Assembly (NCBI GenBank): GCA_028095925.1
Contig: JAOHCW010000001.1
Coordinates: 165,897 to 229,896, forward strand
Source of the DNA: Aquiluna sp.
Lineage (GTDB): Bacteria; Actinomycetota; Actinomycetes; Actinomycetales; Microbacteriaceae
Length of the DNA stretch: 64,000 nucleotides
Reading direction: 5' to 3'
This document shows positions 38,550 to 46,005 of the stretch, piece after piece. Every line of letters begins with the position of its first letter. Position 1 is the first letter of the stretch. The notes under the pieces were generated by a model. It did no database searches and had not been told where the DNA came from. It saw only the letters and a list, made by a program, of their open reading frames with translations. The translations under genes and the position numbers were made by a program.

Positions 38550-39320
38550 CTAGACACCCATCGTTCCGAGGACGATTACCCAGCCCAGAACTGACTTAGC
38601 CACGAGGCTGAGCACGATGTAGGCCTTCTCTCCAAACGGGTAGTTCTTCCAAGGACCAACCTTCTTGTACTGCAAGAACATGTTGATTGCGAAGGTGTTA
38701 AAGAAGATAAAGGTCGCTAAGAAGCCAATTTGGGCGTAGGCCGGAACAGCATCTGAGATGTTCCCTGTCGAAACAACGAAGTAAATCGCACCCATGATCC
38801 AGGGGACGATGCCCGCTACAACTCCAATGTTGAACGGTAGCCAGCTCACCTTGTCGGTTAGCTGGTTGTAGCGCTCCATGACCAGACCCATCAGGTTCAT
38901 GATGAAGTTCAGAGTGAAGATAAACACGACGGTTGAAACTTCGATAAGACCACCCAGCATCAGAAGGACCACTAACATCAGCGAGGAGCTAATTGAGTAC
39001 TCCCACCAGCGAGGAGGGTTAATGCCCTTAGCAATGTTTTGCTCGTAGCGCTGAATGTAGAACGGTGCCGAGATTAGAAGGTGGGCAATGGCTGAAAGCA
39101 ACAGGAAGATCGGAGCAATCAGTGCAATCGGGAAATCAAACAGAGTCTCGCTAACAGGCTGAATACCCTGGGGAGTCTCATCAAAGAACCTGGTGATAAC
39201 TGGAATCTTGGTCTCGTCGTTGAGAATTAGGTATAAAACGACGGCTTGGGCTAGGTGAAAGACACCCGCAATCCTGTTGAAGGTCTGGAGCTGCTTGCCA
39301 AGGGCGGTTTCTGGTTTCAT
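38550..39320 (-). CDS. Heliorhodopsin
   Basis: 256 aa, seven transmembrane helices, retinal-binding. The Schiff-base Lys is Lys242 in helix 7 (SLVAKSVLGW). The counterion Glu107 lies in RWWEYSISSSLM of helix 3, the heliorhodopsin signature, not the DTxxxD type of proton pumps. His22 and His80 match the two conserved His of characterised heliorhodopsins. The first helix follows a basic N-tail, consistent with the inverted topology (N-terminus inside). Heliorhodopsins are slow-cycling light sensors or regulators rather than pumps. GGAG lies about 10 nt before ATG. It is a single-gene unit; no retinal-forming dioxygenase is in the window, but lycopene-based carotenoid genes are 6 kb away. Confidence 0.93.
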   Translation of the reverse strand: MKPETALGKQLQTFNRIAGVFHLAQAVVLYLILNDETKIPVITRFFDETPQGIQPVSETLFDFPIALIAPIFLLLSAIAHLLISAPFYIQRYEQNIAKGINPPRWWEYSISSSLMLVVLLMLGGLIEVSTVVFIFTLNFIMNLMGLVMERYNQLTDKVSWLPFNIGVVAGIVPWIMGAIYFVVSTGNISDAVPAYAQIGFLATFIFFNTFAINMFLQYKKVGPWKNYPFGEKAYIVLSLVAKSVLGWVIVLGTMGV

Positions 39321-39410
39321 TTTTTTTATCTCCGGTTAGTCGAACTTGCTACTAGGCCAACAGGCGACAGCGAAGACGAATTCCTAGCAGGGCAATTTCG
39401 TATTTGCGAG

Positions 39411-39839
39411 TCACCAGGGCATCGGTATGTCGCGGATTGGGTGGGCATCATCGGGTATTGCCTTGAGCGGACCCCCTCCTGCCCTGATGCAGAGCCAACG
39501 AAGCTGAGAGGGGCTGTCTGGTTTGCATCTCCATGTCCTCATGACTCCGGTGCCGACGTGGACCACCGTGCCGGGGTGAACATCGACTACCTGATCATCA
39601 AGGCCCATTTGCCCCTCGCCCTCGAGAAAGACATAGACCTCCTCCAGTTCTGAGTGGCTGTGCCAGTAGCCTGCTTCCTCGCCGGGCTCATAGGCGGTGG
39701 CCGTGAAGCCAATCACCTCGGTGTCAAGTTCGTGATCTATTACTCTTCGACCCTGCCTGTTGGTGGCCGGCACGAATCCACCGAAGTGATCACGCCAAGA
39801 ATCAAGGGGGCCTATTTCTGTAACGCTGAAGTTGCTCAT
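39411..39839 (-). CDS. Cupin-domain protein
   Basis: 142 aa, single cupin_2 barrel. Metal-site motif 1 is YWHSHSELEEVYVFLEGEG (H, H, E), and motif 2 is in HPGTVVHVGTGVMRTW, where the final His is conserved by position. Such small cupins bind metals and small ligands; many are isomerases or oxygenases, but nothing narrows the substrate here. It lies 90 nt upstream of heliorhodopsin on the same strand, and 18 nt after the DUF1905 gene, so the three could share a transcript. Confidence 0.75.
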   Translation of the reverse strand: MSNFSVTEIGPLDSWRDHFGGFVPATNRQGRRVIDHELDTEVIGFTATAYEPGEEAGYWHSHSELEEVYVFLEGEGQMGLDDQVVDVHPGTVVHVGTGVMRTWRCKPDSPSQLRWLCIRAGGGPLKAIPDDAHPIRDIPMPW

Positions 39840-39857
39840 GAATCTCAGGCTAGCCCG

Positions 39858-40145
39858 CTAAAAGCCCAGTATGAGCCTTAGCTCGACGCGATCACCGGTA
39901 TTGAGTCCGTGCAGTTTGCGGATCTCGTCTTTGATAGGGATGTAATAGGTGCCGTCCTTCGGAGTGATTGCGGTTTTGTACTCCCTGCCATCGATGACGA
40001 TTTTGCAGGTAATCATTCCCCAACCGTAGGTGAGCTCTTGCTTCACCTCGTCTATCTCTCGGGCGTACTCCTTTGGCAGAGCAACGAAGTAGAAAGGCGC
40101 GGGACCGCGCCACTCAAACACTTCTCCAATTACTTCAAACTCCAC
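39858..40145 (-). CDS. DUF1905-domain protein
   Basis: 95 aa. The family pattern is clear: EVFEWRGPAPFYFVALPKE at the N-terminus, YGWGMITCKIVIDGREYKTA in the middle, and YYIPIKDEIRKLHGLNTGDRVELRL at the end. It is a small beta-barrel fold related to AbrB-like barrels; no biochemical role is established. GTG start. It is divergent from a DUF2087 gene across only 36 nt. Confidence 0.85.
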   Translation of the reverse strand: MEFEVIGEVFEWRGPAPFYFVALPKEYAREIDEVKQELTYGWGMITCKIVIDGREYKTAITPKDGTYYIPIKDEIRKLHGLNTGDRVELRLILGF

Positions 40146-40169
40146 TGCGTCAAAACCCCGGTTCTCTGT

Positions 40170-40175
40170 CAGAAT
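40170..40175 (+). promoter_or_regulatory. -10 box CAGAAT, leaderless promoter of the DUF2087 gene
   Basis: CAGAAT, 6 nt (CTAGCT), GTG 40182. The complementary strand reads TAGATT near the same place, a possible -10 for the divergent DUF1905 gene. Confidence 0.4.
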
Positions 40176-40181
40176 CTAGCT

Positions 40182-40445
40182 GTGGACAAGGGTATCGACC
40201 GCTTTCTCAACAAGCATGGCCAGCTTGCTCAGATACCGGTAAAAGAAGATCGCAGGCTCGAAATACTCGAGCATTTGGTCAAAAGCTTTGAGCTCGAGGA
40301 AAAGCTCAGCGAAGCCGAGGTGAACGCCAGGGTCATGGCTTGGCACCAGGACTATGTCATGCTCCGACGGATGCTTGTCGACTACAAGTTCCTCTCGAGA
40401 AGCATCGACGGCAGAACCTACTGGAGACCGAAACTTGCAGAATAA
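40182..40445 (+). CDS. DUF2087-domain protein
   Basis: 87 aa from GTG 40182, where the DUF2087 domain begins (IDRFLNKHGQLAQIPVKEDRRLEILEHLV). The remaining landmarks are LSEAEVNARVMAWHQDYVMLRRMLVD and FLSRSIDGRTYWRP, typical of this small, winged-helix-like domain that often sits beside or inside transcription regulators. The open frame back to 39909 lies antisense to the DUF1905 gene and is discarded. Its end overlaps the next gene by 11 nt. Confidence 0.75.
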   Translation: MDKGIDRFLNKHGQLAQIPVKEDRRLEILEHLVKSFELEEKLSEAEVNARVMAWHQDYVMLRRMLVDYKFLSRSIDGRTYWRPKLAE

Positions 40446-41364
40446 TCTCATTGGCCTTGAGCCAAGACAGTTTGATGCTTACGTTGACGCCATCCGAACC
40501 ACTGGCGGTCTAATTGCCAAGATGGGTCCGGATGTCGAGGCTTTGGTTTGGACCGACTATGCAAGACCAGACCTGCTAGCAGCAATGCTGGAAGAAAACC
40601 CCCAACTTCGTTTCATTCAACTTCCCTTCGCGGGCGTGGATGCGTTTAGCAAGATCATTGCTGGCCATCCTGAGATCACATTCACTTCGGCAAAGCGCTC
40701 CTATTCCGAACCGGTTGCCGAACACGCTCTAATGCTCTGCATGGCGCTAGGGCGCATAATCCCAGAGAGGGTTAGGGCAAAAAGCTGGGGTAAGAAGCAT
40801 GCCGACAGCCTCTTCGATGCCGAGGTGGTAATTGTTGGCGGTGGCGGTATTGCTCAGCAGCTTGTCGAGCTGCTAGCTCCAATGCGCTCGCTTGTCACAG
40901 TGATTCGCAAGCGACCCGGAGAGTCATTTGACAACTCTCAATATTCGCAGGTTGCGGGCTTTGATCAGCTGGATGAGAGCCTTGCCAGAGCACAGTTTGT
41001 GATTCTTGCCTGTGCTCTTACACCGGAGACTAAGTTTCTATTCGATGCAGAGCGCTTCAGGATTATGCGTAAAGATGCCTATTTGGTGAACGTAGCAAGG
41101 GGTGAAATCGTAAACCAGGAAGATTTGGTTAAGGCTCTAAAGTCCGGTGAGATTGCGGCGTGCGCAACCGATGTGACCTATCCCGAGCCGTTGCCTGATG
41201 ACCACGAGATGTGGGGTGTCGAGAATCTCCTTATTACGCCCCATACCGCCGACACCATGCCGATTGTGACCAGGCTCTTTGCGCTGCGTCTCCAGGAGAA
41301 CGTGACTGCCTGGCTTACTGGCGGCGAGCCTGTGGGTATTGTCGACCCCGGCCTTGGCTACTAG
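40435..41364 (+). CDS. D-2-hydroxyacid dehydrogenase family protein
   Basis: NAD(P)-dependent oxidoreductase of the D-isomer-specific family, 309 aa from TTG 40435 (the frame upstream belongs to the DUF2087 gene region). NAD loop VVIVGGGGIAQQLVELL; catalytic Arg in NVARGEIVN, Glu in the TYPEPLPDDHEMWG block, His in ITPHTADTM. The central substrate region SYSEPVAEHALMLC differs from SerA at 54 kb. The substrate is unknown (glyoxylate/hydroxypyruvate or a branched 2-ketoacid are candidates). Overlaps the DUF2087 gene by 11 nt, so they are co-translated. Confidence 0.82.
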   Translation: MQNNLIGLEPRQFDAYVDAIRTTGGLIAKMGPDVEALVWTDYARPDLLAAMLEENPQLRFIQLPFAGVDAFSKIIAGHPEITFTSAKRSYSEPVAEHALMLCMALGRIIPERVRAKSWGKKHADSLFDAEVVIVGGGGIAQQLVELLAPMRSLVTVIRKRPGESFDNSQYSQVAGFDQLDESLARAQFVILACALTPETKFLFDAERFRIMRKDAYLVNVARGEIVNQEDLVKALKSGEIAACATDVTYPEPLPDDHEMWGVENLLITPHTADTMPIVTRLFALRLQENVTAWLTGGEPVGIVDPGLGY

Positions 41365-41372
41365 GCGGGTAA

Positions 41373-41978
41373 GTGGAACTTAGTAACTGGCTGCTCTATG
41401 CGGCCGCCGCCCTAGGACTCTCGCTAACACCGGGCCCAAATGGACTGCTGGCGCTCACTCATGGCGCTCTTTTTGGCACAAAAAAGACAATCGCGACAAT
41501 CTTTGGTGGCCTTACAGGGTTTTTCCTTGTCATCGCGATGTCGATGTTTGGAATTGGCGCACTGCTTGCCGCTTCTGCTTCCTTGCTCACTGTTTTGAAG
41601 TGGGTCGGTGGCGCCTATCTGGTATTTCTTGGGATTCAGGTCTGGCGCTCTCCGGCGCTCGCCGTCTCGCGTACCAAGGTTTCAGGTAAGGCGGGGCTGC
41701 TGTATCGGGCCGGACTTTTTTCGGCACTTAGTAACCCAAAGGGAATCTTGTTTTTTGTGGCCTTCTTGCCACAGTTCATAGAGCCCGAGCGGCCTCTTGT
41801 TCTTCAATTTTTGATAATGGCGGCTACATTTTTGGTCATTGAGTTTTTCTATGAGCTGACGGTCGCTGCTCTGGCAGACAGGATCACACCCTGGCTCGCG
41901 CGGGTCGGAAAGAACTTTAACCGCACCTTTGGTGCGGTGTTTATGGCTATTGGAGTTCTGCTGCCACTAAGGGGCTAG
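41373..41978 (+). CDS. LysE/RhtB-family amino acid exporter
   Basis: 201 aa, about six transmembrane helices. The family opening is LSLTPGPNGLLALTHGALFG and the mid-protein NPKGILFFVAFLPQF is diagnostic of the RhtB group (homoserine, threonine or neutral amino acid export). GTG start with GCGGG upstream, 8 nt after the dehydrogenase gene, so probably co-transcribed. Convergent with the anchored peroxiredoxin gene (4-nt overlap). Substrate not predictable. Confidence 0.87.
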   Translation: MELSNWLLYAAAALGLSLTPGPNGLLALTHGALFGTKKTIATIFGGLTGFFLVIAMSMFGIGALLAASASLLTVLKWVGGAYLVFLGIQVWRSPALAVSRTKVSGKAGLLYRAGLFSALSNPKGILFFVAFLPQFIEPERPLVLQFLIMAATFLVIEFFYELTVAALADRITPWLARVGKNFNRTFGAVFMAIGVLLPLRG

Positions 41979-42610
41979 AGGCCCAGCTTGCCCCTGAGGA
42001 ACTCGATGTGTCCTTTGGCTTTGACGTTCAAGAACGAGTGAGTGACCTTGCCGTCCTCGACCACGAACGTCGAGCGAATGGTTCCCATGTACTCCTTGCC
42101 ATACATGCTCTTTTTGCCGTATGCGCCATAGGCCATCTGGACCTCGTTTTCGGGGTCTGAAAGTAGCTCGAAGTTCAGACCCTCTTTTTCCTGGAACTTC
42201 TTGAGCTTTGCTGGGGCATCTGGGGAGACGCCTAAGACTGTGTAGCCGGCTGACTTCAGTGAGTTGATGTTGTCGCGAAAGTCACAGGCCTGGGTGGTGC
42301 AGCCGGGGGTTGAGGCTGCTGGGTAAAAGTAGACGATTACTTTGCCCTTCTGCTCTTTCAGGGAGACGAGCTCGCCATCTTGATTGCTCAGGGTGAACTC
42401 AGGGGCTTTTGATCCAATTTCAACGCTCATAAAATTGACAATCCACTTTTCGTCTTCGCTATTCCTTTTTTCCTCGCCTTTGGGCGCTGCCTTGGTTACG
42501 TAGTAGAGCAGTGCGGCGATGCCAGCAATGGTGATTGGCCAGATAAGAAAGTCGATTGGCTGACCCTGCGGAATCCGGTTGATGTTCTCAATAATTGCAA
42601 TTGGTAGCAT
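41975..42610 (-). CDS. Membrane-anchored Bcp-type peroxiredoxin
   Basis: 211 aa from ATG 42610. The catalytic part (about 61-211) is Bcp: SKAPEFTLSNQDGE, VYFYPAASTPGCTTQACDF with peroxidatic Cys in PGC and the resolving Cys five residues later, and TIRSTFVVEDGKV. Ahead of it lie about 60 in-frame residues with one hydrophobic helix (FLIWPITIAGIAALLYYV) and a charged linker. This is unusual for Bcp, which is soluble. The long start is supported by a TAGTCT box 6 nt before ATG 42610. An internal ATG (MSVEIG, near 42430) would give the usual soluble form; both might be made. Confidence 0.78.
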   Translation of the reverse strand: MLPIAIIENINRIPQGQPIDFLIWPITIAGIAALLYYVTKAAPKGEEKRNSEDEKWIVNFMSVEIGSKAPEFTLSNQDGELVSLKEQKGKVIVYFYPAASTPGCTTQACDFRDNINSLKSAGYTVLGVSPDAPAKLKKFQEKEGLNFELLSDPENEVQMAYGAYGKKSMYGKEYMGTIRSTFVVEDGKVTHSFLNVKAKGHIEFLRGKLGL

Positions 42611-42616
42611 CTTCAA

Positions 42617-42622
42617 AGACTA
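42617..42622 (-). promoter_or_regulatory. -10 box TAGTCT, leaderless promoter of the anchored peroxiredoxin
   Basis: On the minus strand TAGTCT, 6 nt (TTGAAG), ATG. This decides for the N-terminally extended, membrane-anchored product. Confidence 0.5.
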
Positions 42623-42643
42623 TCGCCGAGAAAGGCAAAACAA

Positions 42644-43246
42644 GTGCTTGCTATCGGCTCAGGATTGCTCACCGGACTCTCCCTGATCATTGCCATTGGT
42701 CCTCAAAATGCTTTCGTGTTGCGTCAGGGGCTGACCAGGCAACACGTGCCGGCGGTGGTGCTCTTCTGCGCTGTCTCGGACGCGTTACTTATCGTCCTGG
42801 GCATGCTGGGTCTTGGGGTTGCGATCATGTCGCTCCCAGTTTTACTTGAGGTGTTTCGCTTTGGTGGAGCTGCCTACCTCGTTTATTTTGCAGTCACATC
42901 GTTTAGGCGGGCACTCAAGCCTCAAGCTCTAGAGGCGGGTGGGGCCAAGGCTGGATCTTTAGCCTCGGCCCTGACAACCGCCGCGGCACTTACCTACCTA
43001 AACCCGCATGTTTATATCGACACCGTTTTGCTAGTGGGTTCAATTGGAAATCAGTTCGGAGACGAGCGCTGGCTCTTTGCGTTTGGTGCGGCGGCAGGGT
43101 CGTTGATTTGGTTTTTCTCGCTTGGCTTTGGAGCGAAACTGTTGTCACGCTTTGTGACCAGGCCAAGTTTTTGGAAATACCTCGACATTTCTATTGGCCT
43201 TGTGATGCTCGCAATTGCGCTGATGCTCCTCACCTACAACTTCTGA
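42644..43246 (+). CDS. LysE/ArgO-family basic amino acid exporter
   Basis: 200 aa, about six transmembrane helices. It opens with GLLTGLSLIIAIGPQNAFVLRQGL, the ArgO/LysE signature (IGPQNAFVLRQG), and has ALTYLNPHVYIDTVLLVG. This group exports arginine or lysine to prevent toxic build-up and is distinct from the RhtB-type exporter 0.7 kb upstream. GTG start with GAAAGG about 8 nt upstream. No LysG/ArgP-type regulator is next to it. Divergent from the peroxiredoxin gene across 33 nt. Confidence 0.9.
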   Translation: MLAIGSGLLTGLSLIIAIGPQNAFVLRQGLTRQHVPAVVLFCAVSDALLIVLGMLGLGVAIMSLPVLLEVFRFGGAAYLVYFAVTSFRRALKPQALEAGGAKAGSLASALTTAAALTYLNPHVYIDTVLLVGSIGNQFGDERWLFAFGAAAGSLIWFFSLGFGAKLLSRFVTRPSFWKYLDISIGLVMLAIALMLLTYNF

Positions 43247-43259
43247 TTGCGAAAAAGGG

Positions 43260-43265
43260 CATAAT
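43260..43265 (+). promoter_or_regulatory. -10 box CATAAT, leaderless promoter of the PatB-type lyase gene
   Basis: CATAAT, 6 nt (CGCACT), GTG 43272. The box lies just after the stop of the exporter gene. Confidence 0.45.
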
Positions 43266-43271
43266 CGCACT

Positions 43272-44417
43272 GTGACTAATCCAGCCGACAGCTTTGGCAA
43301 TTTTGCCAATCGGTCCTCCTCTAAGTGGCTGAGGTTTCCCCCGGACGTATTGCCCATGCACGTTGCGGAGATGGACTTTGAGGTTGCAAATGAGATTCGG
43401 GACACCCTCAGCGACATGGTCCAACGCTCCGACCTCGGTTACCTCGGCCCACTTCCTGAGCTTGCGGGTGCCTTTGAGGCATTTGCCCTAGATCGCTGGG
43501 GCTGGCGTGCCGACGGCAAGCAAATCAAGCTGGCAACTGATGTTGGGGTGGTTGCCGTTGAGATTCTTCGTGCGGTGACAAAGCCAGGGGACAGGGTCCT
43601 CGTAAACTCACCGGTCTACGCGGCGTTTTTTAAGTGGATCTCTGAAGTTGGCGCAGTGCCTGCGGATGCGCCGCTGGTCCTTGATGGTGACACCTGGAAG
43701 CTCGACCTAGCCGCAATCGAGGCAGCTTTTCAAGATGGAGTGAAGGTCTACCTGCTCTGCTCACCGCAGAACCCAGTGGGCCGGGTGCACACCGCTCAAG
43801 AACTTACGGCCATTGCAAAGCTTGCAAAGCAGTACTCGGTTCTTGTCATAGCTGATGAAATCCATGCGCCACTTAGCTGGGTGCCATTTACGCCCTACCT
43901 ATCCTTGGGCACAGAGGCCGAAGAAACCGGAGTCGTGATTACCTCGAGCTCCAAGGCATGGAACACGGCAGGTTTGAAGGCAGGCTTACTCATCACACAG
44001 TCCGAGGCTGCTAGAAAGCAGTTGAGTGAGCTCCCCGAGGCAATGAATTGGAGGGCTTCGCTCCTAGGAGCTCATGCCATGGTCGCCTCGTATAAGGCTG
44101 GCACCACTTGGCTGGATCAAACTGTCCAACAAATTCAGGAGAACCTCGATCATCTCCAGCACGAGATAACCCAAAGCCTTCCAAAGGCCAAAGTCTTTGC
44201 GATGGAAGCCACCTACCTGGCATGGGTGGACCTGAGCGAATATGGGGTCGAAGATCTTCAGGGTGAGATTCTGAGAGAAGCGAGAGTCGGCGTTGTTGCC
44301 GGCAGTGACCATGCCCCTACTGGAGAATACGCCGGCTTCATTCGCTTCAATTTTGCAACCAGCAAGGCCAGAATCAGCGAGGCAGTTAGCAGAATCGCAG
44401 CACTGTTGGAGGGATAG
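43272..44417 (+). CDS. PatB/MalY-type PLP-dependent C-S lyase
   Basis: Class I/II aminotransferase-fold cystathionine beta-lyase-like enzyme that splits C-S bonds (cystathionine to homocysteine, or cysteine S-conjugates). 381 aa. N-terminal PPDVLPMHVAEMDFEVA (substrate lid of the PatB group), cofactor Asp in ADEIHAPL, Schiff-base Lys228 in SSSKAWNTAGLK, and Arg in the C-terminal FIRFNFATS. It could feed methionine synthesis or release thiols or sulfide, relevant to the persulfide module 10 kb downstream, though that link is only an inference. Confidence 0.88.
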   Translation: MTNPADSFGNFANRSSSKWLRFPPDVLPMHVAEMDFEVANEIRDTLSDMVQRSDLGYLGPLPELAGAFEAFALDRWGWRADGKQIKLATDVGVVAVEILRAVTKPGDRVLVNSPVYAAFFKWISEVGAVPADAPLVLDGDTWKLDLAAIEAAFQDGVKVYLLCSPQNPVGRVHTAQELTAIAKLAKQYSVLVIADEIHAPLSWVPFTPYLSLGTEAEETGVVITSSSKAWNTAGLKAGLLITQSEAARKQLSELPEAMNWRASLLGAHAMVASYKAGTTWLDQTVQQIQENLDHLQHEITQSLPKAKVFAMEATYLAWVDLSEYGVEDLQGEILREARVGVVAGSDHAPTGEYAGFIRFNFATSKARISEAVSRIAALLEG

Positions 44418-44914
44418 TGGTGTCCTCGATTCAGTCTCAAACTATCGACCTTGCAAACCGACTCTTCATCAAGCACTCGCTCATCAACTACAGCTTTGGC
44501 TTTGACCGAGCGGTCAGAAGAGCAGGTCAGTGCGACTTTCGTGCAAGGCGAATCACAATCAGTAAGCACCTGGTAAATAACTGCACCCTCGAAGAAATCG
44601 AGCAGGTCATACTGCACGAGATCGCTCACGCGCTCGTGGGAAATGAGGCCGGCCACTCCAAGCTGTGGAAATCGAAGGCAAAGGAAATTGGCTACCGCTT
44701 TGAAAAGGTCAATTGGCAAGAGCTGGCTTCCGGTGTTACCGGCTACACCGGCAGCTGCCCCGCCGGCCACGAGCACTTTCGAATCAGAAAACCGAGCGGC
44801 CCGAGAAGCTGCAAGCGATGTGCGGGTTCGTTTGACCCGCGCTACCTAATCTCCTGGCGACTAACTGGGCCCGATCAGCAGCGCCATAATCCAGGCTCCA
44901 GCGAGGAAGTTTAG
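44417..44914 (+). CDS. SprT-like zinc protease with C-terminal zinc ribbon
   Basis: 165 aa. The zincin helix HEIAHALVG (His67, Glu68, His71) plus a third His at 80 (EAGHSKLW), then a zinc ribbon from GSCPAGHEHF to SCKRCAGSF. This is the domain order of SprT/Spartan-like proteins, which in eukaryotes cut DNA-protein crosslinks; bacterial members are barely studied. The GTG start shares one base with the TAG of the preceding gene. The last 54 nt run antisense to the end of the carotenoid operon, an unusually long convergent overlap, and there the protein tail is disordered (PDQQRHNPGSSEEV). Confidence 0.85.
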   Translation: MVSSIQSQTIDLANRLFIKHSLINYSFGFDRAVRRAGQCDFRARRITISKHLVNNCTLEEIEQVILHEIAHALVGNEAGHSKLWKSKAKEIGYRFEKVNWQELASGVTGYTGSCPAGHEHFRIRKPSGPRSCKRCAGSFDPRYLISWRLTGPDQQRHNPGSSEEV

Positions 44915-45721
44915 AAGCAAGAACCGCTTCCAGCCGCGGTTGGCCTCCTCGCAGGTTTCGTCTGTGATGCCAAGCTGCGAGCCCACCACAATGAGGTAGG
45001 GGATGGCGGCAAAGGATGCCTGCCAGAACCTATCGGGAAGGGTGAGCAGCAAAACTCCTGCCACCAGGTATAGGACAACCGCAATTCTGACCGTGTTTCT
45101 GGCACCTAGGTTTGTTGCCACCGAGGCGATGCCGGCCTCTCTGTCTGCCCTAATGTCCTGAACCGCTCCAAAGGCGTGGGATCCAGCCCCCCATAAGAAA
45201 AATGCCAGGGTCGCAAGCTGCAGGGTCGGACTAAAACTCACTCCAGCTAAGAGCAGCCCAAATAGCATTGGCCCAACAAAGTGAGTGGAGCTAGTCACTG
45301 AGTCCAGAAACGGAATCTCTTTGAACCTCAAACCCCTCACCGAATAGGCGATTACGGCGAACACGGTCAACAGCAGGACCAAGAGTGCAGGGAGGTTTTC
45401 CAAGCTCACAAAAACCGCATAGCCAATAAAGGGTGCTGCGAGTCCGAAGGCCCAGAGCAGGGTAGTTCTGTGTAGCTCGGGGGCCAAAAGTGCACCCTCT
45501 ATCCCGCCCTTGCGGGGGTTTCTCAGGTCACTCTCGTAGTCAAAGACATCGTTTATCCCATACATCAAGAAGTTATAGGGAATCAGAAAGAAAAAGCTAA
45601 GGACGACTAACTCTGCAGCCACATCGCCACCTGCAAAGTAGTAGGAAGCCGCAAACGGCACAGCCGTATTCACCCAGGAGATCGGCCTAGAAGACCAAAA
45701 GAGGCTCTTTAGGGCATTCAA
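44861..45721 (-). CDS. crtEb: UbiA-type prenyltransferase, probable lycopene elongase (CrtEb)
   Basis: 286 aa polytopic membrane enzyme. First Asp-rich motif NDVFDYESDLRNPRKGG and second DIRADREAG bind the Mg-prenyl diphosphate. Position as last gene of a crtB-crtI-crtYc-crtYd operon identifies it as the elongase adding C5 units to lycopene on the way to C50 carotenoids such as those of Corynebacterium and Micrococcus. The TTG start overlaps the crtYd stop by 4 nt. The end overlaps the SprT-like gene by 54 nt. Confidence 0.85.
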   Translation of the reverse strand: MNALKSLFWSSRPISWVNTAVPFAASYYFAGGDVAAELVVLSFFFLIPYNFLMYGINDVFDYESDLRNPRKGGIEGALLAPELHRTTLLWAFGLAAPFIGYAVFVSLENLPALLVLLLTVFAVIAYSVRGLRFKEIPFLDSVTSSTHFVGPMLFGLLLAGVSFSPTLQLATLAFFLWGAGSHAFGAVQDIRADREAGIASVATNLGARNTVRIAVVLYLVAGVLLLTLPDRFWQASFAAIPYLIVVGSQLGITDETCEEANRGWKRFLLLNFLAGAWIMALLIGPS

Positions 45722-46005
45722 AGCTTGCTCCGCAAAAAGTTAAAGAGTGACGGGACTAGCACCAAAGCGACGAGCGTGTAGGCGAAGTCCTCGATTGGTG
45801 CAAAGCCCAGACGAATACCCGAGATCTTTTCTGGGTCATAGTCGACGATGCCGGTTCCGATGATGACATTGTCAAACACCAGGGTGAGGGTCAACATCAC
45901 AACCGCTGCTCCCAAGAGGGGCCTAACCGGAAGCCACTTGCGCATAAGAAACCCATACACCGAAAAAATGCCGAGCACACTGGCAGTGAGAAGCAGATAG
46001 GTCAC
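45718..46005 (-). CDS. crtYd: Lycopene cyclase subunit, CrtYd/Yf type
   Basis: 95 aa, three transmembrane helices, GTG 46005 overlapping the stop of the partner subunit (GTGA). The frame is open further upstream but that part is antisense-like sequence within crtYc. Half of a heterodimeric carotenoid cyclase; ends in LVPSLFNFLRSKL and carries FDNVIIGTGIVDYDPEKISGIRLGFAPIEDF in pieces typical of the family (DYDPEKISG, PIEDFAYT). With CrtEb present the pair may cyclise the C50 intermediate or lycopene itself; sequence alone cannot tell beta from epsilon or gamma rings. Confidence 0.85.
   Translation of the reverse strand: MTYLLLTASVLGIFSVYGFLMRKWLPVRPLLGAAVVMLTLTLVFDNVIIGTGIVDYDPEKISGIRLGFAPIEDFAYTLVALVLVPSLFNFLRSKL

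Noticed and set aside
39909..40181. Long N-terminal extension of the DUF2087 frame
   Set aside because: Antisense to the DUF1905 gene; the domain and a -10 box place the start at GTG 40182.
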